From positions 1 through 7,459 of the forward strand of contig JAGBYC010000245.1 of NCBI GenBank assembly GCA_017628935.1: 7,459 nt of DNA, in the 5' to 3' direction. Below the pieces are notes generated by a model that was not told the DNA's origin, did not search any database, and saw nothing but the letters and a program-made list of their open reading frames with translations. A program made the translations under genes and the position numbers. Below, piece by piece: positions 1-6,918 of this stretch. Origin of the DNA: Clostridia bacterium. Its GTDB lineage: Bacteria; Bacillota; Clostridia; Christensenellales; Borkfalkiaceae. Position 1 is the stretch's first letter, and every line of letters starts with the position of its first letter.

Positions 1-60
1 CTCTATTGAGTTGCGAAGGTATTTGCCCGCGTTATACACAGGAACTATTACACTTATCAT
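1..60 (-). CDS. Glycosyltransferase family 2, N-terminal fragment (third of three), continues beyond window
   Basis: Only the first 20 codons are visible, starting at ATG 60. The peptide begins MISVIVPVYNAGKYL, the standard first strand and loop of the GT2 nucleotide-sugar fold, closely like the start of the GT2 gene at 2156. A strong AAGGGG (66-71) lies five bases upstream and overlaps the TAA of the pyruvyl transferase gene. Nothing can be said about the catalytic motifs, which lie outside. It is the next gene of the same operon. Confidence 0.8.
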   Translation of the reverse strand, partial: MISVIVPVYNAGKYLRNSIE

Positions 61-65
61 AAAAA

Positions 66-71
66 CCCCTT
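66..71 (-). promoter_or_regulatory. Ribosome binding site fused to the pyruvyl transferase stop codon
   Basis: The minus strand reads TAAGGGG: the TAA at 70-72 supplies two A residues of the AAGGGG site that serves ATG 60, with a five-base T-only spacer. Confidence 0.65.
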
Positions 72-1191
72 ATTTTAATTCTAAAGCGTCTTCTAAGTAG
101 TTGGCGCTTTTTAATTTTTCATTAAGTAAAAACTCGTTAGCTTTAGTAAAGTCAACGTCATTTAAATTTACGTTATCTAATTCTTCTTCACTTTCAATAG
201 ACCTATCAAGCAAATTGGTTTTACTTAAAATATCGCTAATACGGTTATCAGTTTTACCGTTTAAAACATAAAACTTTTTACGGTATATAAGCGAGAAAGC
301 AGTTCCGTGAAAAGACGACGTAATAACCATTTCAGCGTTATCAATAAGCGATAAAAAGTCGCACGGGCCACAGTCGTATTTTTTAACGAAAGTATTAAAA
401 ATATCGTTTTTGTTATTGTATTTAGTAATTACAACGGGTAAACGTAATTTTTTAGATATTTGTTTAACTATTTTAAGTTGCTTTTTAGATGGTTCTAAGC
501 AGTATAAAAGTATATACTTACCGTTACGATAGTTAGCGTTTGACTGAATTTTGCGAAAATCTTCTTTATCTAAAAGTAAGGTTGGGTCAACATGAATTTC
601 AGGCGTTTTACCCGTTAAAAGTTCAACGTTTTTAGCGCTACCTTCTTCACGCGTAGAAATATAACTATATTCGTTTAAAAGTTTAGCGTATTTTTCTTTA
701 TTATATTTTTCCCAGTTTATTTTAAGTGGACCAAAACTTGCAGCGTAAGATATTTTTTTAGCGTTACAAGCAAAATCTAAATAAAAATAATCTTCAAAAT
801 CGCACGAACGAACGTTCCAAATTTGGTCGCTACCACTAATAAAATAGTCGCTATTAGGGGTATTTGCGTATAAACTTTCTATCGTATCGTATCTATCGGT
901 TAAGTTAATATAATTATTTAAAAAACTATTAAACTTTTTTTGCTTTGACTTTAACTTGCCTTGATTAAAAAACGCTACGGTGTTTTTTACTAAGTTGGTT
1001 ACGCTTAAACCTTTCTTGTATATGCTGTATAGCCCTTTTTGAGCCTTTGGCTCAACGTTTACAACGCTATAATTAACTTCTTGTCCGTTTTTGTTAGCAA
1101 GCGTTTTAACAAACTCTTGCAACGCGTAAGTTTGCAATACCGAACCGTAGTTTTGCGCCTTATGAAACGTTACTGTTGAAACCTTTTTCAT
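70..1191 (-). CDS. Polysaccharide pyruvyl transferase family protein
   Basis: The 373-residue protein belongs to the polysaccharide pyruvyl transferase family (CsaB/WcaK/EpsI-type), a GT-B-like fold that transfers a pyruvyl group from phosphoenolpyruvate to sugar hydroxyls and forms an acidic ketal. Signatures in order are FHKAQNYGSVLQTYAL (9-24), the SGSDQIWN motif (119-126), SYAASFG (148-154), a REEGS-type segment (181-185), VDPTLLL (201-207), and SSFHGTAFSLI with His295 near the C-terminus. This layout, with the N-terminal NYGSVLQ and central SDQIWN, is that of the subgroup common in Firmicute capsule clusters. Length is normal. The ATG at 1191 overlaps the previous TAA by one base and has AAAGG (1199-1203) seven bases upstream. 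Some members of this family may not be true pyruvyl transferases, so the exact reaction is inferred. Confidence 0.9.
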   Translation of the reverse strand: MKKVSTVTFHKAQNYGSVLQTYALQEFVKTLANKNGQEVNYSVVNVEPKAQKGLYSIYKKGLSVTNLVKNTVAFFNQGKLKSKQKKFNSFLNNYINLTDRYDTIESLYANTPNSDYFISGSDQIWNVRSCDFEDYFYLDFACNAKKISYAASFGPLKINWEKYNKEKYAKLLNEYSYISTREEGSAKNVELLTGKTPEIHVDPTLLLDKEDFRKIQSNANYRNGKYILLYCLEPSKKQLKIVKQISKKLRLPVVITKYNNKNDIFNTFVKKYDCGPCDFLSLIDNAEMVITSSFHGTAFSLIYRKKFYVLNGKTDNRISDILSKTNLLDRSIESEEELDNVNLNDVDFTKANEFLLNEKLKSANYLEDALELK

Positions 1192-2156
1192 TATAATACC
1201 TTTACTTTTTTTCTATAAATTTTTGCCATAGTACGTGGGAAATAAATCATAATAAATAATTTTAATTTATCTTTAACTCCAACGTTTTTAAGTTTAAATA
1301 AGCCTTTACGCGCTATTTTTAACTTATCGTTTACTGATAATAAAACTTTATTATGTTTAACGCTATTAGCCATAGCCATATACTTAATTTTACATAAAAT
1401 TGATAAATACGACGCTTTGCATCTATCGTAACATTCAGGCGCATGTTTAGATAAAAACTCAAGCGTTTTTTCCCTGGCGTATAAAATAGTAACGAACCTT
1501 TCAGTTAACGTAATAGTGTTCATTATGCCAGTTTCACGGAAATAATAGTAATATAAGTCTTGCTCGATATAAGCAACTTTGTTAACGTAAAGAATATATT
1601 CAGTAGTAAAAGGAAAATCTTCACCGTTAAATATTTTTTCATCAAAGCGTAAATTATTGTTTTTTATAATATCGATTTTAAACAACTTGTTACACGCGTA
1701 TCCAGCGTAAGAACTTTCTAAAAAAATTGAAGCAAACTTTTCTTCTTTAATAACTTTAACGGCTTCAATAAACCACTCTCTTGTAGCGACGTCGCCTTTA
1801 GTTCTACAAAATTTGCAAGCAGACATATCGGCGTTTTCACTTTCTAATGCGTTAACTAGGTTTTCAATAAAGCAATTTTCAACCCAGTCGTCACTATCAA
1901 TAAACGAAATATACTTGCCGTTTGCCACGTCTAAACCAGCGTTTCTTGCTGAAGACAAGCCACCGTTTTTTTTGTGAACTACCTTAACGCGACTATCTTT
2001 TTTAGCATATTCGTCACATATGCTAGGGCAATTATCGGGCGAACCGTCGTCAACTAAAATAACTTCTAAATTAGTATACGTTTGCGCTAAAATAGAATCA
2101 ACGCATCTACTTAAATAATGTTCAACCTTATAAATAGGAACTATTACACTAACCAT
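1191..2156 (-). CDS. Glycosyltransferase family 2 (EpsH/EpsJ-like), second of three
   Basis: This 321-residue GT2 enzyme of the common exopolysaccharide type starts MVSVIVPIYKVEHYL. It contains VDDGS (Asp36, Asp37), GGLSSARNAG (65-74) and the metal-binding DSDD (87-90). The NGEDFPF segment (Glu179, Asp180) is the expected acceptor/base region. The rest, including a Tyr-rich stretch near 200-206 and a basic amphipathic C-terminus (about 295-321), resembles EpsJ-type proteins. The ATG at 2156 has AAGGTG (2161-2166) four bases upstream, and that site overlaps the TAA of the polymerase gene. Its stop shares one base with the next gene's ATG. It likely adds one sugar to the lipid-linked repeat; which sugar is unknown. 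Confidence 0.93.
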   Translation of the reverse strand: MVSVIVPIYKVEHYLSRCVDSILAQTYTNLEVILVDDGSPDNCPSICDEYAKKDSRVKVVHKKNGGLSSARNAGLDVANGKYISFIDSDDWVENCFIENLVNALESENADMSACKFCRTKGDVATREWFIEAVKVIKEEKFASIFLESSYAGYACNKLFKIDIIKNNNLRFDEKIFNGEDFPFTTEYILYVNKVAYIEQDLYYYYFRETGIMNTITLTERFVTILYAREKTLEFLSKHAPECYDRCKASYLSILCKIKYMAMANSVKHNKVLLSVNDKLKIARKGLFKLKNVGVKDKLKLFIMIYFPRTMAKIYRKKVKVL

Positions 2157-2160
2157 TTTT

Positions 2161-2166
2161 CACCTT
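2161..2166 (-). promoter_or_regulatory. Ribosome binding site fused to the polymerase stop codon
   Basis: The minus strand reads TAAGGTG, so the polymerase TAA (2165-2167) supplies the first bases of the AAGGTG site for ATG 2156. The spacer is only four bases. Confidence 0.6.
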
Positions 2167-3250
2167 AAAACCAAAGTAATCTAAATATATCACGGCTAAA
2201 CGCGCCGGCAGTATATAAACTATATACGCCGTATACCGTATAACAAGCAACGGCTATAAATAAAATTATAGACCCGTCAGCCTTAGTAAATGCATTTTGT
2301 ATAAGAATAGGCATCGTAACAACTATACCTATCAAGAAATATTGTGGTATACGGCCGAAAAGTATAGGGTTGCCAAATAATGCAAGCACCATAAATATTG
2401 AACTTAATATACCTATTTTTATAAACCATTTTTCAGTATCGGTTACTTCTTTTAGCCCTTTACTTCCCATAATAGTAAGTACTAACGGTACGGCAAATAC
2501 TAACGCTCTAAGCACGTTAACCGAACCTGATAAAAGCGTTTCTTCTTCAACTTCTTTACCTAAGAATTCTACAATGGCACTAATAGCACCAGAGAAGAAA
2601 GAAAGTAATAAACCCATACCAACTACTAATATGCAGAATAAAACGGTACGTTTATTGAACACTTCAACGCCAAGTAATGGAACAACTAAAAAGAATATGC
2701 TATACGCGTGGAAACCAAGCGCTACTATGCAAGTTAAATAATAGCCAAGGTATTTTTTGTTAAATAAACTTGGTAAGCCTAACATAATTACGCCCGTTGC
2801 CATTGCTTGTTTTAAGCCTGCAAGCGAGAATAAGTACATACCACCAAACATAAATAAAACCATTGATAAAGCAAAGTTTTTAGAATACTTATCAACTAAA
2901 AATACTGATGGAACAACAAACACCATTGCGCTTAAAAAAAGATACACAAACGACGTTTTAGATATATAGTTATAAATTACAAAGTTCCATATTTTAAACA
3001 AATAAACGGTCGACAATGAAAATTTACCTTCAAAAATAGACGCAAAGTCGTCCGTTGTATGGTAAAAGTCGTATATATAGTTGCTTGTATCGTTATATGC
3101 AGTACGTAAACCTGCAAATAAACACAACGCTAAACTAATAAATACGCAAAAAAATCTTCTTATTCCTTTTGAAACTTGCCTTTCATTTTGTAATCGTTCA
3201 TATAAGAACGAAAAACCTATTACTATGGCAGATAAAATTAAATAACTCAC
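2165..3250 (-). CDS. EpsG-family / Wzy-like polysaccharide polymerase, integral membrane
   Basis: This very hydrophobic 361-residue protein has roughly ten to twelve predicted membrane segments, for example near 1-17, 33-50, 100-119, 125-145, 166-192, 202-225, 246-262, 276-293, 300-320 and 327-345. It carries EpsG-type hallmarks: GLRTAYNDTSNYI (47-59) after the second helix, a Lys-Gln pair in GLKQAM (147-148), KKYLGYYL leading into a helix with GFHAYS (His181), and FGRIPQYF near 298-305. Family members join lipid-linked repeat units at the outer membrane face, the Wzy role, and this cluster shows no other polymerase candidate. The start is GTG at 3250: an in-frame TAA lies six bases upstream, and AAAGGA (3260-3265) is nine bases away. 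It begins three bases after the GT2 stop and in the same reading frame. The family is fairly secure; the polymerised linkage is unknown. Confidence 0.88.
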   Translation of the reverse strand: MSYLILSAIVIGFSFLYERLQNERQVSKGIRRFFCVFISLALCLFAGLRTAYNDTSNYIYDFYHTTDDFASIFEGKFSLSTVYLFKIWNFVIYNYISKTSFVYLFLSAMVFVVPSVFLVDKYSKNFALSMVLFMFGGMYLFSLAGLKQAMATGVIMLGLPSLFNKKYLGYYLTCIVALGFHAYSIFFLVVPLLGVEVFNKRTVLFCILVVGMGLLLSFFSGAISAIVEFLGKEVEEETLLSGSVNVLRALVFAVPLVLTIMGSKGLKEVTDTEKWFIKIGILSSIFMVLALFGNPILFGRIPQYFLIGIVVTMPILIQNAFTKADGSIILFIAVACYTVYGVYSLYTAGAFSRDIFRLLWF

Positions 3251-3253
3251 TAT

Positions 3254-4066
3254 TTACTGTCCTTTATTTGTTTTCTTTTTGTGTAAAATTTTATAAATGA
3301 AACTAGGCACAAGCCATTTTATAATAGGCACAAGCGCGTAAACCCTTAAATAAAAAGGAAGTTTACCTTCTTTACATACTTTCATAATAACACGGCTTTC
3401 GTTTTTTCTATTTTTAAACGTTCTACGTCTTACGGCGTTTCTATCATCACGCATAGAGTATAAAACTTCTTGTAAGTTATATCCTACGTAGCCTGCAATA
3501 TACATTCTTACCCATAAGTCGTAATCTTCTACCCTACAAAAATCAGCCGATTCACTATATCCACCAAGTTCACGCAATACACTTGCGCGCATCATACAAC
3601 CTGCGTGGCAAAATTGTGAACGCTTTAAAAAATCTTTAAGCGCTGGCGTTTCTTTATGTTTAATAACACCGAAAGTGCCGTTTTCGTCATACACTTCCAT
3701 ATGACAACTTACAAGAGCGTATTCGCTATTGTTTTGTAAAAATTCTAATTCTTTTTCAAACCTAAATTCACTGCAAACGTCGTCGCCATCCATACGCGCA
3801 ATATATTCGCCTTTTGCTACTTCTAAACAACGGTTAAGCGTTGGAGCAAGCGTAAGGTTTTTTTCATTTTTAAGTATAACGATACGGCTATCTTTTTCAG
3901 CTAAAGATGTTAACACTTCAAAAGTATTATCACTAGAATTATCGTCGCAAATTATAAGTTCCCAGTTAGTATAAGTTTGTTTAATTATACACTCTACTGC
4001 TTCTTCAACGGTAGACGCGCAATTATACGCACCCATTAACACGCTAATTAACGGTTTGTTATTCAT
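3254..4066 (-). CDS. Glycosyltransferase family 2 (GT-A fold), first of three
   Basis: The enzyme is an inverting GT2 of 270 residues from the chosen start. The nucleotide-sugar site reads PLISVLMGAYN near residues 5-15, then CDDNSSDNT with Asp41-Asp42, and DGDD (93-96) as the metal-binding DXD-like motif. The acceptor-side acidic motif VEDYDLW (Glu180, Asp181) is intact. The C-terminus (about 236-266) is hydrophobic and then Lys-rich, which suggests membrane attachment near the lipid-linked acceptor. Two starts are possible: ATG 4072 touches AGGAG (4073-4077) with no spacer, whereas ATG 4066 sits six bases from it, so 4066 is preferred. It overlaps the GT4 gene by 8 bp. Donor and acceptor are unknown. 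Confidence 0.92.
   Translation of the reverse strand: MNNKPLISVLMGAYNCASTVEEAVECIIKQTYTNWELIICDDNSSDNTFEVLTSLAEKDSRIVILKNEKNLTLAPTLNRCLEVAKGEYIARMDGDDVCSEFRFEKELEFLQNNSEYALVSCHMEVYDENGTFGVIKHKETPALKDFLKRSQFCHAGCMMRASVLRELGGYSESADFCRVEDYDLWVRMYIAGYVGYNLQEVLYSMRDDRNAVRRRTFKNRKNESRVIMKVCKEGKLPFYLRVYALVPIIKWLVPSFIYKILHKKKTNKGQ
3260..3265 (-). promoter_or_regulatory. Ribosome binding site for the GTG-initiated polymerase gene
   Basis: AAAGGA lies nine bases before GTG 3250, within the last codons of the upstream GT2 gene. Spacing is at the long end of normal, and with the GTG start it may keep expression of this membrane protein modest. Confidence 0.6.
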
Positions 4067-5186
4067 TTTCATCTCCTATAATTTGTTTAAATTCTTTCAT
4101 CGTTGCTTTAATAGTATAGTTTTGAGCGTCTTCATACGCTTTATCAGCAATTTTTTCATATAACGACGCGTCGCTATATAAATTAACTATTGCATTTACA
4201 AACTCTACGCTATCGTTAGTAATAAAGCCGTTTTCTCCGTTTGATATTAACTCTCTATGTCCTCTGTTTATACTTGCAACAACAGGGCGTTTAGCAAGCA
4301 TTGCTTCTAAAATATTAAACGGAAGGCCTTCACGTTTACTTGCAGATAACACCACGTCTGACGCGCGAACGAATTTTTCAATTTGCGTTTGATAGCCAAG
4401 TAAAGTTACGGTGTCAGTTAAATTTAAACTTTCAATTTGCGCTTCAAGTTCTTCTTTTAACGGACCGTTACCTGCTAACCATAACTTAAAGGTTGGCACT
4501 TTGTTTTTTAATTCATTAACAAGCGAAATTAAAAACTTTTGGTTTTTGTTAGCGTTTAATTCGCCAGTACATAAGCAAACAAAATCAGTTTCGCTTACGC
4601 CTAACTCTTTACGCACTAAAAGTTTTTCTTCATTAGAAATAGCGTAATGTCTATCCCCGTCAACGCCTACACCATGCATACGCGCAACTTCAGTTTTAAA
4701 TTTTTTAGACGCTAAAACGTAGTCTTCATTAGTAATGGTGATAACTGCATCACACTTTTTAGCAAATATTTTTTCAATAGGATAGTAGATAATCCAGTTC
4801 TTTTTAGGCGCACCTTTGTAAAAATGAAAGCCATGCGCAATATAATACACCTTAGTTCCATTTTTGCGTGCCTTTTTAGATGCTAAACGCGTAACTATAC
4901 CACCAACTGGGGTATTACAAACAACTAAATCGTACCCTTCGCTATCAAGTAAATTTTTCATTTGCTTGTACGCCTTAACGTTTTTAGGGCTAAACGGAGA
5001 GCGTTCAAAAGGAATTTCAATATGTTTATCGGTGTACTTAAGTTGTAAGCCGTTTTTTTCGGCTAAGTTGTTTCGTGCGGCTACGTGAACTTCGTACCCA
5101 CTTTCTTTAAACCACTTTAAATACGGTAAATGGAATTGACAAATATGGCTAGCAACCGTTGCCACGTATAAAACTTTCTTACTCAC
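4059..5186 (-). CDS. Glycosyltransferase family 4 (GT-B fold)
   Basis: This 375-residue retaining GT-B glycosyltransferase probably acts on the lipid-linked repeat unit at the cytoplasmic membrane. The N-terminal half begins KKVLYVATVASHI and carries HGFHFYKGAP (118-127), a segment typical of GT4 enzymes in capsule and exopolysaccharide clusters. The C-terminal donor-binding half has GELNANKNQ (208-216), LAGNGPL near 237-243 and the E-x7-E motif in EGLPFNILE (Glu286, Glu294). The start is GTG at 5186: a stop codon lies directly upstream in frame (5187-5189), there is no alternative nearby, and AGGAG (5193-5197) sits six bases upstream. It overlaps the dehydrogenase by 8 bp, so translation is probably coupled. 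The sugar and linkage cannot be assigned. Confidence 0.93.
   Translation of the reverse strand: MSKKVLYVATVASHICQFHLPYLKWFKESGYEVHVAARNNLAEKNGLQLKYTDKHIEIPFERSPFSPKNVKAYKQMKNLLDSEGYDLVVCNTPVGGIVTRLASKKARKNGTKVYYIAHGFHFYKGAPKKNWIIYYPIEKIFAKKCDAVITITNEDYVLASKKFKTEVARMHGVGVDGDRHYAISNEEKLLVRKELGVSETDFVCLCTGELNANKNQKFLISLVNELKNKVPTFKLWLAGNGPLKEELEAQIESLNLTDTVTLLGYQTQIEKFVRASDVVLSASKREGLPFNILEAMLAKRPVVASINRGHRELISNGENGFITNDSVEFVNAIVNLYSDASLYEKIADKAYEDAQNYTIKATMKEFKQIIGDENE
4073..4077 (-). promoter_or_regulatory. Ribosome binding site deciding the first GT2 start
   Basis: AGGAG directly abuts ATG 4072 but lies six bases from ATG 4066. Normal spacing therefore selects 4066, making the protein two residues shorter than the longest reading. 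Confidence 0.7.
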
Positions 5187-6081
5187 TTACTTCTCCTAAA
5201 TTATCAAAAATTACTTTGTTTAATCTTTCTACGTTGCCGTCACCCACGAAAGAGTTGTGTGGAGTGATAATGGCGTTTTCTTTTTGCCATAACGGGCTAT
5301 TTTCACTTAAAGGCTCTACTTCAAACACGTCTAACACAGCGCCTAAAAGTTTATTATCAAGGGCGTTAATTAGCGCGTTTTCTTCAATAACAGCCCCACG
5401 AGCAATATTAACTAAAACGCTACCGTCTTTCATTTTACTAAAGCGTTCTTCGTTCATCATATGTTTCGTTTCGTCAGTTAAAGGAAGCGTTAACACAACA
5501 ACGTCAGCAACTTTTAACGCGTTATCTAATAACGAAAGTGGTAAAATTTCTTCATAATTAGCGTCAACGCGTGGATATAAATCAACGCCTACAACCTTAC
5601 AACCAAACGCTTTGAAACGTTTAGCACATTCTGTACCTACGTTGCCTGCACCTACTATGCAAACGGTTTTGCCGTAAAGTTCTAACGCGCCACGGTTTTT
5701 AACCCACGCACGTTTTTGTTGGTTGAAAGTGAAAAATTTCATACCTTTATATAGGCTTAAAACTCCACTTATGCTAAACTCTGCCATAGGAATACTGTAC
5801 ACGCCACGAGCATTAAAAATTTTAATGCCGTTATCTAAAACGTAGTTCATATCCACACGGTCAAACCCTGCGCTTGTTAATTGAATGTATTTAAGCGACG
5901 TAAATTTTTTAATATCGTGCGATAAAAATAAACCGTTACAAATAACCCCTTCAACTTCTTCATATTTGCAAGGCAGAGCGTCTACTTCGTTTTGCATAAA
6001 GGTAACGCTATGCCCAAGTTCTAACAATTTATTAAGCTCACTAGTAGCGCCGTTCCAAGCGCCAGTTACTAAAAGTTTCAT
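5179..6081 (-). CDS. D-isomer-specific 2-hydroxyacid dehydrogenase, NAD(P)-dependent
   Basis: The 300-residue protein has the two-domain layout of the D-2-hydroxyacid dehydrogenase family (relatives of phosphoglycerate and D-lactate dehydrogenases), which interconvert a 2-keto acid and a D-2-hydroxy acid with NAD(P)H in the cytoplasm. The nucleotide-binding motif GAGNVG is at 144-149, followed by Asp167 at the end of the second strand, which favours NAD over NADP. Catalytic residues fit the family: Arg228 in NIARG, Glu256 in DVFEVEP and His275 in TPHNS. Length is slightly short (commonly 310-340). It starts at ATG 6081, two bases after the aldolase stop, with a weak AGG (6088-6090) six bases upstream. 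Its last codons contain the ribosome binding site and start of the GT4 gene. Direct adjacency to the aldolase suggests that it reduces the aldolase product or supplies a hydroxy acid for the polymer. The substrate cannot be read from the sequence. Confidence 0.9.
   Translation of the reverse strand: MKLLVTGAWNGATSELNKLLELGHSVTFMQNEVDALPCKYEEVEGVICNGLFLSHDIKKFTSLKYIQLTSAGFDRVDMNYVLDNGIKIFNARGVYSIPMAEFSISGVLSLYKGMKFFTFNQQKRAWVKNRGALELYGKTVCIVGAGNVGTECAKRFKAFGCKVVGVDLYPRVDANYEEILPLSLLDNALKVADVVVLTLPLTDETKHMMNEERFSKMKDGSVLVNIARGAVIEENALINALDNKLLGAVLDVFEVEPLSENSPLWQKENAIITPHNSFVGDGNVERLNKVIFDNLGEVSE
5193..5197 (-). promoter_or_regulatory. Ribosome binding site for the GTG-initiated GT4 gene
   Basis: AGGAG lies six bases before GTG 5186, inside the final codons of the dehydrogenase gene. 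With the in-frame stop directly upstream it fixes the GTG as the start. Confidence 0.75.
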
Positions 6082-6083
6082 AC

Positions 6084-6917
6084 TTAACCTATGCTATTTA
6101 TAATTTGTTTAACTACAACGTTAATTTCGTTTTTGTTTTTTAATAAATCAATTTCACCGTTAGCGCACTTTTCTTCATAAGCGCGAATTTCTTTTAAGCC
6201 AACGCTGAAAATATTTTCAATTTCGTTGATATCGGTAATAACGTTAGTATTGCAAAAACTGCGTGACAAAATTGCGCACGTTGAACCTAAACGGTAATGC
6301 TCGGCAATAACCTTTTCAGCAGGCAACGCACCTTTGCCAAGCCCTGCTATTCCACCAAACCCGTAAGGAATGCCTTTTAATTTAAACTTATTGCAAAGCG
6401 TTTCAACGGTGCCGTCTACTAAAAGTTCAAACATAAACTTTTTACCATAGCCAAGGCTAAGGTCGTTAAGCCCAACGAAAATTTCGTCAAGCCCGTCAAG
6501 TGCTAAAATTTCATCAATGCACGCTACGGCTTCAGGAGTTTCAACAAGTGGCAACGTTTTTGCTCTGCCACCTACTAAACGAATAAATTCTTTTACTTCG
6601 CTTGCCGATTTAAAGTATGGTAGCATTAAAATATCTGCCCCTGCACTAATTGCCATATCAATTTCATCTTTCGACGACGGGTAATTTTCAGTAGCGTCGT
6701 GCAACGGATTACAACGCGCCATAATTTCGGCTTTTTTAAGTTTTTGTTTAATCGCGCGAATATCTTCTACGGTGTGACGGCTTTGAACGGTATCCATACC
6801 ACCCTGCCTGTCCGCCTTGCCGATATATTCCATATCAACAAAAATTCTTTGCACGCCGTTGTTTTCTGCAATAGTTGCAACTTCAACGCGATTAGTTATG
6901 TACATTAGTTTAAGCAT
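6084..6917 (-). CDS. HpcH/HpaI-type (citrate lyase beta-like) aldolase of a polysaccharide cluster
   Basis: The 277-residue protein resembles class II, metal-dependent aldolases of the HpcH/HpaI superfamily, TIM barrels that join or split pyruvate-type enolates and aldehydes. Visible signatures are FVDME (Asp28, Glu30), an arginine in MARCN (Arg68), a glutamate in LVETPEA (Glu126) and an aspartate in GLNDLS (Asp152). The last three match the active-site Arg and the two metal ligands of E. coli HpaI. The stretch YGFGGIAGLGKG and the segment HYRLGSTCAILSRSF are family-like in capsule-cluster members as I remember them. The HpaI catalytic His position appears to be Tyr31. I chose ATG 6917, giving MLKLMYITNR: it has AAAGG at 6926-6930 eight bases upstream and starts just after the previous stop. 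A GTG at 6935 in the same frame would overlap the previous gene and lacks a good site. The substrate is unknown; the position between polymer genes implies a role in making an acidic component. Confidence 0.85.
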   Translation of the reverse strand: MLKLMYITNRVEVATIAENNGVQRIFVDMEYIGKADRQGGMDTVQSRHTVEDIRAIKQKLKKAEIMARCNPLHDATENYPSSKDEIDMAISAGADILMLPYFKSASEVKEFIRLVGGRAKTLPLVETPEAVACIDEILALDGLDEIFVGLNDLSLGYGKKFMFELLVDGTVETLCNKFKLKGIPYGFGGIAGLGKGALPAEKVIAEHYRLGSTCAILSRSFCNTNVITDINEIENIFSVGLKEIRAYEEKCANGEIDLLKNKNEINVVVKQIINSIG

Positions 6918-6918
6918 T

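Noticed and set aside
40..2150. A 15-base exact match (40-54 and 2136-2150) shared by two GT2 genes
   Set aside because: It encodes the conserved SVIVP strand at the start of both proteins. Motif conservation explains it, and the flanking DNA diverges, so it is not a mobile or recombination repeat.
2370..2741. Open frame of 123 codons on the plus strand
   Set aside because: It is fully antisense to the polymerase gene. The Thr/Asn/Ser-rich translation is what antisense of hydrophobic codons gives, and it has no recognisable domain.
5159..5557. Open frame of 132 codons on the plus strand
   Set aside because: It lies opposite the dehydrogenase gene, which has full family motifs, and its Ser/Thr/Leu-rich translation looks like an antisense shadow. 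No family features were seen.
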